Shown: in pieces, positions 21,285-29,349 of the stretch | Layout: every line of letters begins with the position of its first letter | How positions within the stretch are numbered: position 1 is the stretch's first letter | From: Kiritimatiellota bacterium | Lineage (GTDB): Bacteria; Verrucomicrobiota; Kiritimatiellia; CAIQIC01 | Direction: 5' to 3' | Assembly (NCBI GenBank): GCA_026398385.1 | Contig: JAPLSZ010000122.1 | Span: 1 to 39,798 of the forward strand | Length of the DNA: 39,798 nt | Notes under the pieces: model-generated | The model's input: the letters and a program-made list of their open reading frames with translations, nothing else | Databases searched by the model: none | What the model was told of the DNA's origin: nothing | Program-made: the position numbers and the translations under genes

Positions 21285-22238
21285 ATGATTGTTACCACGA
21301 AAGCACTGTTCAAACACGCCTACGGCCATTATGCCATCGGCGCCTATAACATCAACAACCTGGAGCAGACGATGGGCCTGTTCCAGGGCAACCTGGACAG
21401 CCAGGCGCCGTTCATTATCCAGCTTTCCAAGGGCGCGCGGGCCTATACGCACAAGAGCATGCTGGAGGCGATCATCAAGGCCGCCGACCAGGTCTTTCCG
21501 AAGGCGATTTTCGCCGTGCATCTGGATCATGGCGACGAGGCCACCTGCATGGACTGCATCCAGAGCGGCTTTTACAGCTCGGTGATGATTGACGCCAGCG
21601 CGGAGTCGCTGGAGAAGAACATCGAGATCACCAAGCGCGTGGTGCAGGCGGCGCATAAGCAGGGGCTGGTGGTCGAAGCGGAGCTGGGCAAGCTCGGCGG
21701 TGTCGAGGAGCACGTTTCGGTTTCCGAAGCCGATGCGCACCTGACCGATCCGAAACAAGCGGAAGTTTTCGTCAAGCAGAGCGGCTGCGACAGCCTGGCC
21801 TGCGCGATCGGGACCAGCCACGGCGCCTACAAGTTTGCCGGCTCGCAGGGCCTGCATTTCGATGTGCTGGCCGAGATTCAGAAGCGGCTGCCCGGTTTCC
21901 CGCTGGTCATGCACGGGTCCAGCAGCGTGCCGGAGGAGGAAGTCGCGCGTATCAACGCTGCGGGCGGCCAGCTCAGGGGCGCCAAAGGCGTGGACGCGAA
22001 CCAGTTTGCCAAGGCCGCCACGCTCGGCGTGACCAAGGTCAACATCGACACCGACGGGCGCCTGGTGTGGTGCCGCGTGCATCGCGAGGCGTTCCGTGCC
22101 GATCCCACGAACTTCGATCTCCGGCCGCCCGGCACGATCTTCATCAAGGAATACGCCAAGTTCATCGCCCACAAGAACACCAAGCTCGGCAGTGCCGGCC
22201 AGCTTGAGGCCGTCCGCGCCTTCCTCGCGAAGAAATAG
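21285..22238 (+). CDS. fba: Class II fructose-1,6-bisphosphate aldolase
   Basis: 317 residues. Cleaves fructose-1,6-bisphosphate to DHAP and glyceraldehyde-3-phosphate with a zinc ion. The metal ligands and active-site stretches are clear: FAVHLDHGDEATCMDCI, GLVVEAELGKLGGVEE, AIGTSHGAYKFAG and VMHGSSSVPEEE. TLGVTKVNIDTDGRLVW carries the phosphate-binding NIDTD. ATG 21285 (MIVTTKALFKHAYG) is chosen over upstream codons for its ribosome site and family alignment. It has its own promoter and diverges from the LysM lipoprotein gene. It could also take the DHAP made by the rhamnose pathway encoded 6 kb downstream. Confidence 0.95.
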   Translation: MIVTTKALFKHAYGHYAIGAYNINNLEQTMGLFQGNLDSQAPFIIQLSKGARAYTHKSMLEAIIKAADQVFPKAIFAVHLDHGDEATCMDCIQSGFYSSVMIDASAESLEKNIEITKRVVQAAHKQGLVVEAELGKLGGVEEHVSVSEADAHLTDPKQAEVFVKQSGCDSLACAIGTSHGAYKFAGSQGLHFDVLAEIQKRLPGFPLVMHGSSSVPEEEVARINAAGGQLRGAKGVDANQFAKAATLGVTKVNIDTDGRLVWCRVHREAFRADPTNFDLRPPGTIFIKEYAKFIAHKNTKLGSAGQLEAVRAFLAKK

Positions 22239-22361
22239 GCGGAACATGCCGTCGGCGATTCAGCGCGACGGGGGGGGCTCGGCCTCCGGCTGGACCCCGA
22301 CCTGACGCTGTCCGGCCTGGCGCGGATTTACGAACTGAATAAAGGCAAGGTTGAAGGATGA
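22239..22361 (+). other. Open stretch in frame after the fba stop; possible C-terminal gene remnant
   Basis: Directly after the fba TAG the same frame stays open for 40 codons and reads sensibly from LGLRLDPDLTLSGLARIYEL to NKGK before TGA at 22359-22361. The amphipathic, well-formed peptide looks like the C-terminus of some protein whose front part is gone. I do not recognise the family. Reading through the fba stop is possible but less likely. Confidence 0.3.
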
Positions 22362-22495
22362 ATTATGAAGGATGAAAAGCCAGTAGATTTGCGGGTGCGG
22401 ACCAAGGAGTTTGCGCTGCGCCTTATCCGAATGTTCGCAGCGTTGCCAATCATAATTCATTAATCTGTGAAATCTGCGAAATCTGTGGATAAACT
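22349..22495. repeat. Word repeats flanking the four-helix-bundle stub
   Basis: Before the stub: TTGAAGGATGAATTATGAAG carries GAAGGATGAA-type words (22351-22378). After it: AATCTGTGAAATCTGCGAAA followed by TCTGTGGATAA (about 22462-22490). Both belong to the same class of dispersed degenerate repeats seen at 576-730 and 9060-9240. Confidence 0.55.
22365..22463 (+). pseudogene. N-terminal stub of a four-helix-bundle (S23/IVP-type) protein
   Basis: ATG 22365 to TAA 22463 encodes 32 residues beginning MKDEKPVDLRVRTKEFALRL, then IRMFAALP. This is the characteristic start of the small four-helix-bundle proteins related to the 23S rRNA intervening-sequence protein, normally about 115-125 residues. 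After the A-A-L-P motif, where intact members continue with a K/TT-A-x-x-x-G-K-Q segment, the frame ends in repeat DNA (IIIH). Truncated by deletion or repeat insertion; not expected to fold. These genes are often found as scattered repeats in environmental genomes. Confidence 0.6.
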
Positions 22496-22516
22496 TCTGA
22501 ATAGACGGAGATGAAA

Positions 22517-24031
22517 ATGAAAAATCGGCAATACGTGCTCGGCGTGGACATCGGCACCAGCAGCACCAAGACGCTGCTGGTCGCCGCGGATGGCCGGATC
22601 GTGGCGGAGACGACGGCGGCGTATCCGCTCTATTCGCCCAAGCCCGGCTGGAACGAGCAGGATCCGGCGCACTGGTGGCAGGCGACGATCAAGACCGTCC
22701 GCGCCGCGCTCAAGCAGTCGGGCATCGAACCGGCCCGCATCGCGGGCCTTGGCCTCTCCGGCCAGATGCACGGCAGTGTATTTCTGGACGCGCGGGGCCG
22801 GGTCCTGCGAAACGCGCTGCTCTGGAACGATCAGCGCACCGCCCGGCAATGCGCCGACATCACGGCGGCCGCCGGCGGCACGAAGGGCCTGATTGCGCTG
22901 GTGAACAACGTCGCACTGACCGGCTTCACGGCGCCGAAAATCCTCTGGTTGCGGGATAACGAGCCGAAACTCTTCAAGCAGCTCCGGCAACTGCTGCTGC
23001 CCAAGGATTATATCCGCTATCTGCTGACCGGCGACTATGCCTCCGACGTTTCCGACGCCGCGGGCACACTGCTGCTCGACGTGCAGAACCGCCGCTGGAG
23101 CACGGCGCTGCTTCGTAAATTGGACCTCGCCCCGGAACTTTTTCCGAAGCTCTATGAATCGCCGGACGTCACCGGCACGTTGCATGCCGCGGCAGCGCGC
23201 GCGCTGGGCCTCGTCGCCGGCCTCCCGGTGGTCGGCGGCGCGGGCGACCAGCCCGCCGGCGCGGTCGGCATGGGCGTGGTGGCGGAGGGGATCGTCTCTG
23301 CGACGCTTGGGACCAGCGGCGTGGTTTTTGCGCACGCCGAAAAAATGGCGCCGAATCCCGCGGGCGTGTTGCAGAGCTTCTGTCACGCCGTGCCGGACAA
23401 GTGGTGCGTTTTCGGCTGCATGCTTTCGGCCGGCGGCTCACTCGAATGGGCCAAGGAGGCGCTGTACGCCGACACGCAACCGAAGTCCGGCAGCGTCTTC
23501 GACCGGATGGACGCCGACATCGCCGGTGTGCCCGCCGGTTGCGAGGGCTTGTTCTTCCTGCCGTATCTGGACGGCGAGCGCTGCCCGCACGCTGATCCGC
23601 TGGCGCGCGCCTGTTGGATCGGCCTCAACCGCCGCCACGGCCGCGCGGCGATGGCGCGCGCGGTGATGGAAGGCATCACTTTCGGCATGGCCGACCAGAT
23701 CGTGCTGATGCGCCAGCTCGGCGTGAAGGTCGCGGAAGTCCGCTGCGGCGGCGGCGGAGCGAGGAGCCGGTTCTGGCGGCAGCTCCAGGCCGACATCTAC
23801 GGCGCGACCACCGTCACCGTGGATTCGCCCAACGCCTCGGCCTATGGCGCGGCGCTGCTCGGCGGCGTCGGCGGCGGCGTCTGGGGCAGCGTCCCCGCAG
23901 CCTGCCGCATGACGCTCACGGTGCAGAACCGGCTCAAACCGTCCGCCCCGTCCGCCAGGTTCTACGGCGCCCGCCACACCCTCTATCGCACACTCTATCC
24001 GGCGCTCAAACCCACTTTTACAAAGCTGTGA
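22517..24031 (+). CDS. xylB: Xylulokinase-type FGGY sugar kinase
   Basis: 504 residues. ATG 22517 has GGAG six bases upstream; the ATG at 22511 abuts it and is less likely. The FGGY fold is complete: phosphate loop GVDIGTSSTKTLLV, then GLGLSGQMHGSVFLD and RNALLWNDQRT (XylB-type substrate signature), catalytic Asp in GGAGDQPAGAVGMG, and GGGGARSRFWRQLQADIYGA with NASAYGAALLG for ATP binding. The product would be D-xylulose-5-phosphate. Because the rhamnose cluster 6 kb away lacks a rhamnulokinase, another sugar substrate cannot be excluded, but the motifs favour xylulose. There is no xylose isomerase nearby. It converges with corA. Confidence 0.9.
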   Translation: MKNRQYVLGVDIGTSSTKTLLVAADGRIVAETTAAYPLYSPKPGWNEQDPAHWWQATIKTVRAALKQSGIEPARIAGLGLSGQMHGSVFLDARGRVLRNALLWNDQRTARQCADITAAAGGTKGLIALVNNVALTGFTAPKILWLRDNEPKLFKQLRQLLLPKDYIRYLLTGDYASDVSDAAGTLLLDVQNRRWSTALLRKLDLAPELFPKLYESPDVTGTLHAAAARALGLVAGLPVVGGAGDQPAGAVGMGVVAEGIVSATLGTSGVVFAHAEKMAPNPAGVLQSFCHAVPDKWCVFGCMLSAGGSLEWAKEALYADTQPKSGSVFDRMDADIAGVPAGCEGLFFLPYLDGERCPHADPLARACWIGLNRRHGRAAMARAVMEGITFGMADQIVLMRQLGVKVAEVRCGGGGARSRFWRQLQADIYGATTVTVDSPNASAYGAALLGGVGGGVWGSVPAACRMTLTVQNRLKPSAPSARFYGARHTLYRTLYPALKPTFTKL

Positions 24032-24065
24032 AGGGGGTTCCGGCCAAACCGGCAACGATCCGCGT

Positions 24066-24083
24066 GCCGCCAGGGTTGGCGGC
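24066..24083. terminator. GC hairpin between convergent xylB and corA
   Basis: GCCGCC-agggtt-GGCGGC forms a 6-bp stem in the 98-base gap between two converging genes. There is no T run on either side, so it is at best a weak or factor-dependent termination site. Confidence 0.3.
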
Positions 24084-24129
24084 GCAGGCGGATTTCATTC
24101 AAGCTGCGGCAGCGTGAAAGAAATCCGGG

Positions 24130-25110
24130 TTAGTACCAGCCTTTTTTCTTGATCCACCACCAGATCAGCGAGGTCCACAGCAGGATCATGCCGAGAATCC
24201 ACGCGTAGGCGTAGGGCCAGGGGGGCCAGTCGGTGTTGGGCATGTGCTGGATGTTCATACCGTAGTAGCTGGTCACCGCCAGGATGGGCAGGGCCAGGGT
24301 CGCCAGCACGGTCAGCACCTTGATAATCTGGTTGATCTGCATCTGCTGCAAATTGAGGTGGACTTGCAGCACGCCGGTCAGCGCCTCGCGATCGTTGTCG
24401 GCCATGTCGTTGATGTGCGCGAGACGGTCGAGCAGATCGCGGAAGTAGGGCAGCAGATGGGCGCGCACGATTTTGAATTCACCGTGGGCCACGCGCGCGA
24501 TGACTTCCCGCTGCGGCAGGACGATTTGCCGCATTTTCTGCACCACGCCTTTGAGCGTCACCACGTTGCCGATGTGGTTGGCGGCGTGCGCGGCGAGCAC
24601 ACGATGCTCCAATTGCTCGATTTCCGTCGAAAGGGCTTCCATCGCGGGTTCATATTGGTCGAGCAGCGCGTCGAGCAGATGATAGGTGAGCCGGTCCGGC
24701 GCGCGGGCGACCAGCGGCGCGTTCTTGCGGACCCGCTCGATGGTGGCCATGACGCAACGCAGGGGCTCGCAATGGCAGGTCACCAGGAAGTTCTTGCCGA
24801 TGAACAGATTCAATTCCGACGTGGTCAGTTCGTGCTTGCCGGCGACGTAGTTCATGGCGTGCACGACCAGGAAGATGTAGTTGTCGTACTCATCTGCCTT
24901 GGGCCGCTCGCTGAGGGTCACGCAGTCTTCGATGGCCAGGGGATGAAAGTTGAAGACGCCTTCCAGGACCTCCTTGTTTTCCTGGGCCGTGGGGTTTTCC
25001 ATGTCCACCCAGAGCTGGACATCGTCATCGTACAGCACCAGGCGCAGGACCTCCAGGCCGGGATCCTGGTAGATCAATTTCCCCTGGCTGAATATAAACG
25101 ATCGCAGCAT
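24130..25110 (-). CDS. corA: CorA-family magnesium/cobalt channel
   Basis: 326 residues from ATG 25110 (MLRSFIFSQGKLIYQD), with AGGA about 8 bases upstream. The open frame extends further upstream but looks like translated spacer. It has a large cytoplasmic N-terminal domain with FHPLAIEDCVTLSERPKADEY (typical of CorA), a long helix, and two C-terminal membrane segments. The first ends in the selectivity motif YGMNIQHMP (Y-G-M-N). The tail IKKKGWY is typically basic. CorA proteins are pentameric Mg2+ channels of the inner membrane. Divergent from serA. Confidence 0.93.
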   Translation of the reverse strand: MLRSFIFSQGKLIYQDPGLEVLRLVLYDDDVQLWVDMENPTAQENKEVLEGVFNFHPLAIEDCVTLSERPKADEYDNYIFLVVHAMNYVAGKHELTTSELNLFIGKNFLVTCHCEPLRCVMATIERVRKNAPLVARAPDRLTYHLLDALLDQYEPAMEALSTEIEQLEHRVLAAHAANHIGNVVTLKGVVQKMRQIVLPQREVIARVAHGEFKIVRAHLLPYFRDLLDRLAHINDMADNDREALTGVLQVHLNLQQMQINQIIKVLTVLATLALPILAVTSYYGMNIQHMPNTDWPPWPYAYAWILGMILLWTSLIWWWIKKKGWY

Positions 25111-25211
25111 ATCGGCGTCCTGGGTCTTCGCAGCACCCGGCGCAGCCTGCGCAGGCGCCCGGCCGTTTGGCAAGCATATTTTCCGGCGCGGCACGGGTCG
25201 CACAATCCGAA

Positions 25212-25243
25212 TTGCCGGACGCAGGCGGGTCATGATAACATGA
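25212..25243 (+). promoter_or_regulatory. Possible serA promoter with a TCATG/CATGA inverted repeat
   Basis: TTGCCG (25212-25217) and GATAAC (25234-25239) are 16 bases apart. The -10 lies inside TCATG-ataa-CATGA (25230-25243), a 14-base inverted repeat that could be an operator shared with the divergent corA gene. For corA, a TTGACA is present on the minus strand at 25257-25252 without a clear -10. Confidence 0.35.
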
Positions 25244-25287
25244 ATTTACGCTGTCAAACTAATCCCAGTCAAAGGAGCGCCGGCGCG

Positions 25288-26868
25288 ATGAAAAAAGTTT
25301 TGATACCGACGAAGCTGGACAAGGTGGCCAGGGAGTTGCTGGAGGCCAGTGGTCAATACACGGTGGTGCAGGAGGAGAAGGCGGAGTTGCCGGCCCTGGC
25401 CCGGCAGCATCCCGACGCCCATGCGCTCATTGTCCGCAGCGAAAAGGTCACTGCGGAGATCATCGACGCGCTGCCGAACCTGAAGGCCATCGTGCGCGCC
25501 GGCTCCGGGTTCAACACGATTGACGCGAAGTATGCCCGCCAGAAGAAGGTGGACGTGATGACCACGCCGGGCGCGAATTCCAACGCCGTGGCCGAGGAGG
25601 TCCTGGCCCTGATGCTGGCCGATGCCCGCCATCTGATCGAAGCCGATCCCTCCTGCCGCCGGGGCGAGTGGGAAAAAACTAAATTCATGGGCCGGGAGCT
25701 GACCGGCAAGACGATCGGCATTGTCGGCCTTGGCCATATCGGTTGCCTGGTGGCCAAGCGGCTGGCTGGCTTCGAGGTGCGATTGCTGGCCTACGATCCG
25801 GTGCTCTCCCAGGGGCGCGCGGCGGACATCGGGGTCGAAATGACGGATTTGCCGACTTTGTTTGCGTCCAGCGACTATGTAACGCTGCACATCCCGGAAA
25901 ATGTGGAGACCAAGGGCCTGGTTAACGCCACGCTGCTCGGCCGGATGAAGAAGGGCGCCACCCTGATCAACTGCGCACGCGCCGGCGTCATCAACGAAGC
26001 CGACCTGCGCGCGCTCAAGGCCGAGAAGGGTCTGCGGTTTCTGAACGACGTCTATCCCAAGGACGAGCCCGGTGCGAAGAGTGTGGCGGACGTGGCCGAC
26101 ATCATGCTGCCGCATCTGGGTGCCAGCACCAAGGAAGCCAACGCCATGGCCGCCAAACTGGCCGCGCAGTTTCTGATGGATTACGATACCAGGGGCATCA
26201 CCACGTACATCGTCAATCGTGATTTGCCGGCGGACCTGGATGAGGCCTATGTGGATCTGGCCTATACCATGACGCGCCTGTGCCGGGCGCTGATCGGCCG
26301 GGACAGCCATCTCAAGCTTGTCGAGACCACCTTTTACGGACGCCTCAAGCCGTTCGCCAACTGGTTGTTGGTGCCGATCGTCTCCGCACTCCGGGATCAG
26401 CGGGAGCGCACCATGGATCAAAAAGCCGCACTCCAATACTTTCAGGAGAAGGGCGTGGGGTATACCAATCGCGAAACGGACGAGCACAAAGGCTATGGCA
26501 ACTCCATCACCATCGACCTCACCGCCGGCGTGGATGCCGATCGCCTGATCCAGGTGAGCGTGCGCGGCACGGTGGCGGAGGGCAACCTGATGATTTCCCG
26601 GATCAACGATTTCCACAAACTCTACTTCGAGCCGACGGGCCATATCGCGGTCTTCACCTACCGGGATCGGCCCGGCGTGATCGGACAGATCGGCGCGGCG
26701 CTGGCCAAGGCGGGCATCAATATTGACGATACCCGCAATCCGCATGACTCCAAGGGCGAACAGTCCATCGCCATCTTCAAGGTCAATCAACTCGTGCCGG
26801 ACGCGGTGCTGAAGGATATTGCTCGGGAAATCAAGGCCCTGCTGGCGGCCCACGTCACACTCGGATGA
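25288..26868 (+). CDS. serA: D-3-phosphoglycerate dehydrogenase
   Basis: 526 residues from ATG 25288, with AAAGGAG 10 bases upstream. The frame is open about 1 kb further upstream, but that part is antisense to corA and not protein. First step of serine synthesis: oxidises 3-phosphoglycerate with NAD+. NAD-binding loop IGIVGLGHIGCLVAKRL; catalytic Arg in INCARAGVINEADL, Glu in PKDEPGAKS, His in MLPHLGASTKEA. An intervening domain (about 320-440) precedes a C-terminal ACT domain (FTYRDRPGVIGQIGAALAKA), where serine usually inhibits. The length matches the long SerA type. Confidence 0.95.
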   Translation: MKKVLIPTKLDKVARELLEASGQYTVVQEEKAELPALARQHPDAHALIVRSEKVTAEIIDALPNLKAIVRAGSGFNTIDAKYARQKKVDVMTTPGANSNAVAEEVLALMLADARHLIEADPSCRRGEWEKTKFMGRELTGKTIGIVGLGHIGCLVAKRLAGFEVRLLAYDPVLSQGRAADIGVEMTDLPTLFASSDYVTLHIPENVETKGLVNATLLGRMKKGATLINCARAGVINEADLRALKAEKGLRFLNDVYPKDEPGAKSVADVADIMLPHLGASTKEANAMAAKLAAQFLMDYDTRGITTYIVNRDLPADLDEAYVDLAYTMTRLCRALIGRDSHLKLVETTFYGRLKPFANWLLVPIVSALRDQRERTMDQKAALQYFQEKGVGYTNRETDEHKGYGNSITIDLTAGVDADRLIQVSVRGTVAEGNLMISRINDFHKLYFEPTGHIAVFTYRDRPGVIGQIGAALAKAGINIDDTRNPHDSKGEQSIAIFKVNQLVPDAVLKDIAREIKALLAAHVTLG

Positions 26869-26953
26869 CTCCGGTGGCGGCCGCCCGCGGCGATCGGCCC
26901 AGCCTGTCCGGGTTATTCAGGGAAGGTCCGTGCGCCCGGAAGCACACGGGCGG

Positions 26954-27748
26954 TCAGTCGCGGCGATAGGGCGGGGGGCTGACGGTCACGTCGTCCGGAT
27001 CCATGCGCGTCGTTTCCGGGCGGGATGCGGCCCAGGGGCCAAACGGGAACGGCGGCGGTTGCTGCGCCCTTTCCTGCATCGCCACCATGCGGTATTCCGC
27101 GCCGGCGGCGGAGTAGAGGAAGACGGCGATAACCACCAACATCAAGTTCATGGGCGGCCAGAGCCCGGCGAGGCCGAAGAGGACCGCCATGAATTTGCCG
27201 AGGCTGGCGGCGATGCGGGTGGCCAGCAGCCGGCCCAGTTTCGGCGTCAGCCACGCGCGCAGAATGCGGCCGCCATCCATGGGGAACGAGGGCAGCAGGT
27301 TGAATAGCGCCAACTGCAGATTGATGACGCCCAGCAGCGCAAGAAGTTCTTCCAGGGATTTCTGGCCGCCGGCTTGCGCCCAGGGCGCCAGCCCCCAGAA
27401 GCCGATGAGGTACAGTGCCGCGCTGACCAGCGGACCGGCGAGGGCAATCTGAAATTCATCCCGCGGCCGGTCCGGCAGGCGGGTCATCTGTGCTATCCCA
27501 CCGATCGGCAGCAGGAGGATGTCACGGACCGGACAGCCCTTGGCCTGCGAGATTACGGAATGGCCCAGTTCGTGCAAGGCTACACTCAGGAACAAGCCGA
27601 CGGCGGCCAGCAGGCCCCAGCCCAGCGCGACCCAGCCGTCGGCGGCCGTCAGTTGCATGGCGATCACCGGCAGAAAAACCACCAGCGTAACATGCACCCG
27701 GATCGGGATACCCCTGATCCTGGCAATCTGGAATGAGCCTCCGAGCAT
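26954..27748 (-). CDS. Site-2 protease family (M50) intramembrane metalloprotease
   Basis: About 264 residues from ATG 27748 (MLGGSFQIARIRGIPIRVH); an ATG five codons upstream is an alternative. The zinc site HELGHS lies in the second helix (VALHELGHSVISQAKG). The second metal/active-site motif is in FNLLPSFPMDGGRILRAWL (N-x-x-P-x-x-P-x-D-G-G). Some six membrane helices, with GGIAQM between. This matches the SpoIVFB/Rv-type group of site-2 proteases, which cleave membrane-bound regulators within the bilayer. No CBS domain follows; the C-terminus is a Pro-rich tail. It converges with serA. Target not predictable from neighbours. Confidence 0.9.
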   Translation of the reverse strand: MLGGSFQIARIRGIPIRVHVTLVVFLPVIAMQLTAADGWVALGWGLLAAVGLFLSVALHELGHSVISQAKGCPVRDILLLPIGGIAQMTRLPDRPRDEFQIALAGPLVSAALYLIGFWGLAPWAQAGGQKSLEELLALLGVINLQLALFNLLPSFPMDGGRILRAWLTPKLGRLLATRIAASLGKFMAVLFGLAGLWPPMNLMLVVIAVFLYSAAGAEYRMVAMQERAQQPPPFPFGPWAASRPETTRMDPDDVTVSPPPYRRD

Positions 27749-27844
27749 CGTCGCTTTTTCCACCGGTCAGTATGCGCGGAAGGATGCCGTGGCGCCATAT
27801 AAAAACAGGAACCACGCGTATAAGGCCTCGGCACATGGCGGACG

Positions 27845-27872
27845 GTAGGGGCGTTGCTTGCAACGCCCCTAC
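27845..27872. repeat. 28-base perfect palindromic element upstream of rhaT
   Basis: Arms GTAGGGGCGTTGC and GCAACGCCCCTAC (13 bp, perfect) around TT. No T run follows. Similar GTAGGGGCG-type palindromes are dispersed in many bacterial genomes, so this is probably a repetitive element rather than a rhamnose operator. Confidence 0.75.
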
Positions 27873-27907
27873 GCGAGTGACTCATCACCCATGCGCGGAG
27901 ATTCAGT

Positions 27908-27937
27908 TTGAAAGAAGGCAGGGGATCTTGGTAACAT
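27908..27937 (+). promoter_or_regulatory. Promoter of the rhamnose cluster
   Basis: TTGAAA (27908-27913) and TAACAT (27932-27937) with an 18-base spacer. The ATG of rhaT is at 27955 with AAGGGAG just upstream. The leader would be short, about 10 bases. Confidence 0.45.
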
Positions 27938-27954
27938 AACGTAAGGGAGAACGC

Positions 27955-29160
27955 ATGACGGCGAATCCAATCCTGGGCGTGTGCTTTCACTGGCTGGGCG
28001 GGCTGGCGTCGGGCAGCTTTTACGTGCCCTATCGCGGCGTGAAGAAATGGGCCTGGGAGGTCTACTGGCTGGTCGGCGGATCCTTCAGCTGGATCATCTG
28101 TCCGTGGCTTTTTGCCTCCCTGATGACGAAGGACCTCCTGGGCGTGCTCGCGCAGCAGAGCGTGGGCACGCTGTGGTGGACCTACTTCTTCGGCGCCATG
28201 TGGGGCTTCGGCGGCCTCACCTTCGGCCTGACCATGCGCTACCTCGGCATGTCGCTGGGCATGGGCGTGGCCCTCGGCTACTGCGCGGCCTTCGGCACCC
28301 TGCTGCCGCCCATCTTCAAGATATTCATCCCCGCCATCCCGGTGCCGGAGACCATCGCGCAAATCGCAGCCACCACCCCCGGCCAGGTCACGCTGGCCGG
28401 CGTGGCCGTCTGCTTGCTGGGCATAGGCATCGCCGCCCTGGCTGGCTTCACCAAGGAAAGGGAGATGCCCGAGGCCGAGAAGAAGAAAGCCATCCAGGAG
28501 TTCAGTTTCTCCAAGGGCATCCTGGTGGCCACCTTCTCCGGCATCATGAGTTCCTGCTTCTCCTTCGCCCTGACCGCCGGCAACCCCATCGGCACGGCCG
28601 CGGCCGCGGCCAGAAACTCCACCCTGTGGACGGGTCTGCCCAAGCTTGTGGTGGTGCTGCTCGGCGGGTTCACCACCAACTTCGTGTGGTGCGTGATCCT
28701 CAACATCCGCAACCGCACCGGCTACCAGTATTTCAGCTCCACCCTGTGCGCGACCCCGCCCACGCGCGCGAGCGAGACCATCATCGAGACGGCCCTGGAT
28801 GCCCCCGGCGTGGAAGCCGTCGAGTGCGCCCCCGGCGGACGATCCGGCCATGGCGGCGAGCGCGTGCCGGTGCTGCCGAACTATCCGTTCTCCGCCCTGG
28901 CCGGTACCACCTGGTACTTCCAGTTCTTCTTCTACACCATGGGCGAGACGCAGATGGGCAAGTTCGGCTTTGCCAGTTGGACGCTGCACATGGCCAGCAT
29001 CATCATTTTCAGCACCATGTGGGGTTGGATCTTCCACGAGTGGAAGGGGTCGAGCTCCAAGGCCCACCGCCTGATTGCCTCCGGCATCCTGGCCTTGATC
29101 CTCTCGACCATCGTCATCGGCTTCGGCACCTGGCTGAAAAGTCAGATGGGCGCGCCCTGA
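27955..29160 (+). CDS. rhaT: L-rhamnose/proton symporter RhaT
   Basis: 401 residues, ten hydrophobic segments of the drug/metabolite transporter fold. The beginning MTANPILGVCFHWLGGLASG then SFYVPYRGVKKWAWEVYWL is the RhaT signature, as are FGGLTFGLTMRYLGMSLGMG and the central SFALTAGNPIGTAA. It imports L-rhamnose with H+ across the inner membrane. It is longer than E. coli RhaT (344) through an insert of about 40 residues near 265-310 (ALDAPGVEAVECAPGG...), a polar loop. First gene of the cluster, with its own promoter. Confidence 0.93.
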   Translation: MTANPILGVCFHWLGGLASGSFYVPYRGVKKWAWEVYWLVGGSFSWIICPWLFASLMTKDLLGVLAQQSVGTLWWTYFFGAMWGFGGLTFGLTMRYLGMSLGMGVALGYCAAFGTLLPPIFKIFIPAIPVPETIAQIAATTPGQVTLAGVAVCLLGIGIAALAGFTKEREMPEAEKKKAIQEFSFSKGILVATFSGIMSSCFSFALTAGNPIGTAAAAARNSTLWTGLPKLVVVLLGGFTTNFVWCVILNIRNRTGYQYFSSTLCATPPTRASETIIETALDAPGVEAVECAPGGRSGHGGERVPVLPNYPFSALAGTTWYFQFFFYTMGETQMGKFGFASWTLHMASIIIFSTMWGWIFHEWKGSSSKAHRLIASGILALILSTIVIGFGTWLKSQMGAP

Positions 29161-29174
29161 GTGGCAACGGTGTC

Positions 29175-29348
29175 ATGAAACGGATGAATCACGTCGAGCG
29201 CTTCCGGGCGGTGATGAACTTCCAGCCGGTGGACCGGCTGCCGCGCTGGGAGTGGGCCATGTGGTGGGACCAGACCATCGCCCGCTGGCACGGCGAGGGC
29301 CTGCCGCGGGAACTGGACTTCAGCAGAGAAAAGATCGGGGGTAACCCT
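29175..29348 (+). pseudogene. N-terminal fragment of a uroporphyrinogen-decarboxylase-family gene
   Basis: ATG 29175 opens MKRMNHVERFRAVMNFQPVD then RLPRWEWAMWWDQTIARWHG, the typical opening of the URO-D/cobamide methyltransferase superfamily as seen in PVC genomes. Sense is lost about 57 codons later, near REKIGG. The frame stays open to 29432 only as overlap with the next gene in another frame. A full member would be about 350 residues. A second, complete and different URO-D-like gene starts at once (29350), so this is a deleted first copy in a former tandem. Confidence 0.7.
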
Positions 29349-29349
29349 T

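Noticed and set aside
24244-25287. A long N-terminal extension of SerA
   Set aside because: It is antisense to corA; SerA homology and a Shine-Dalgarno sequence place the start at 25288.
27845-27872. The perfect palindrome as an intrinsic terminator of an upstream gene
   Set aside because: No T run on either side, and the neighbouring M50 gene is transcribed away from it.
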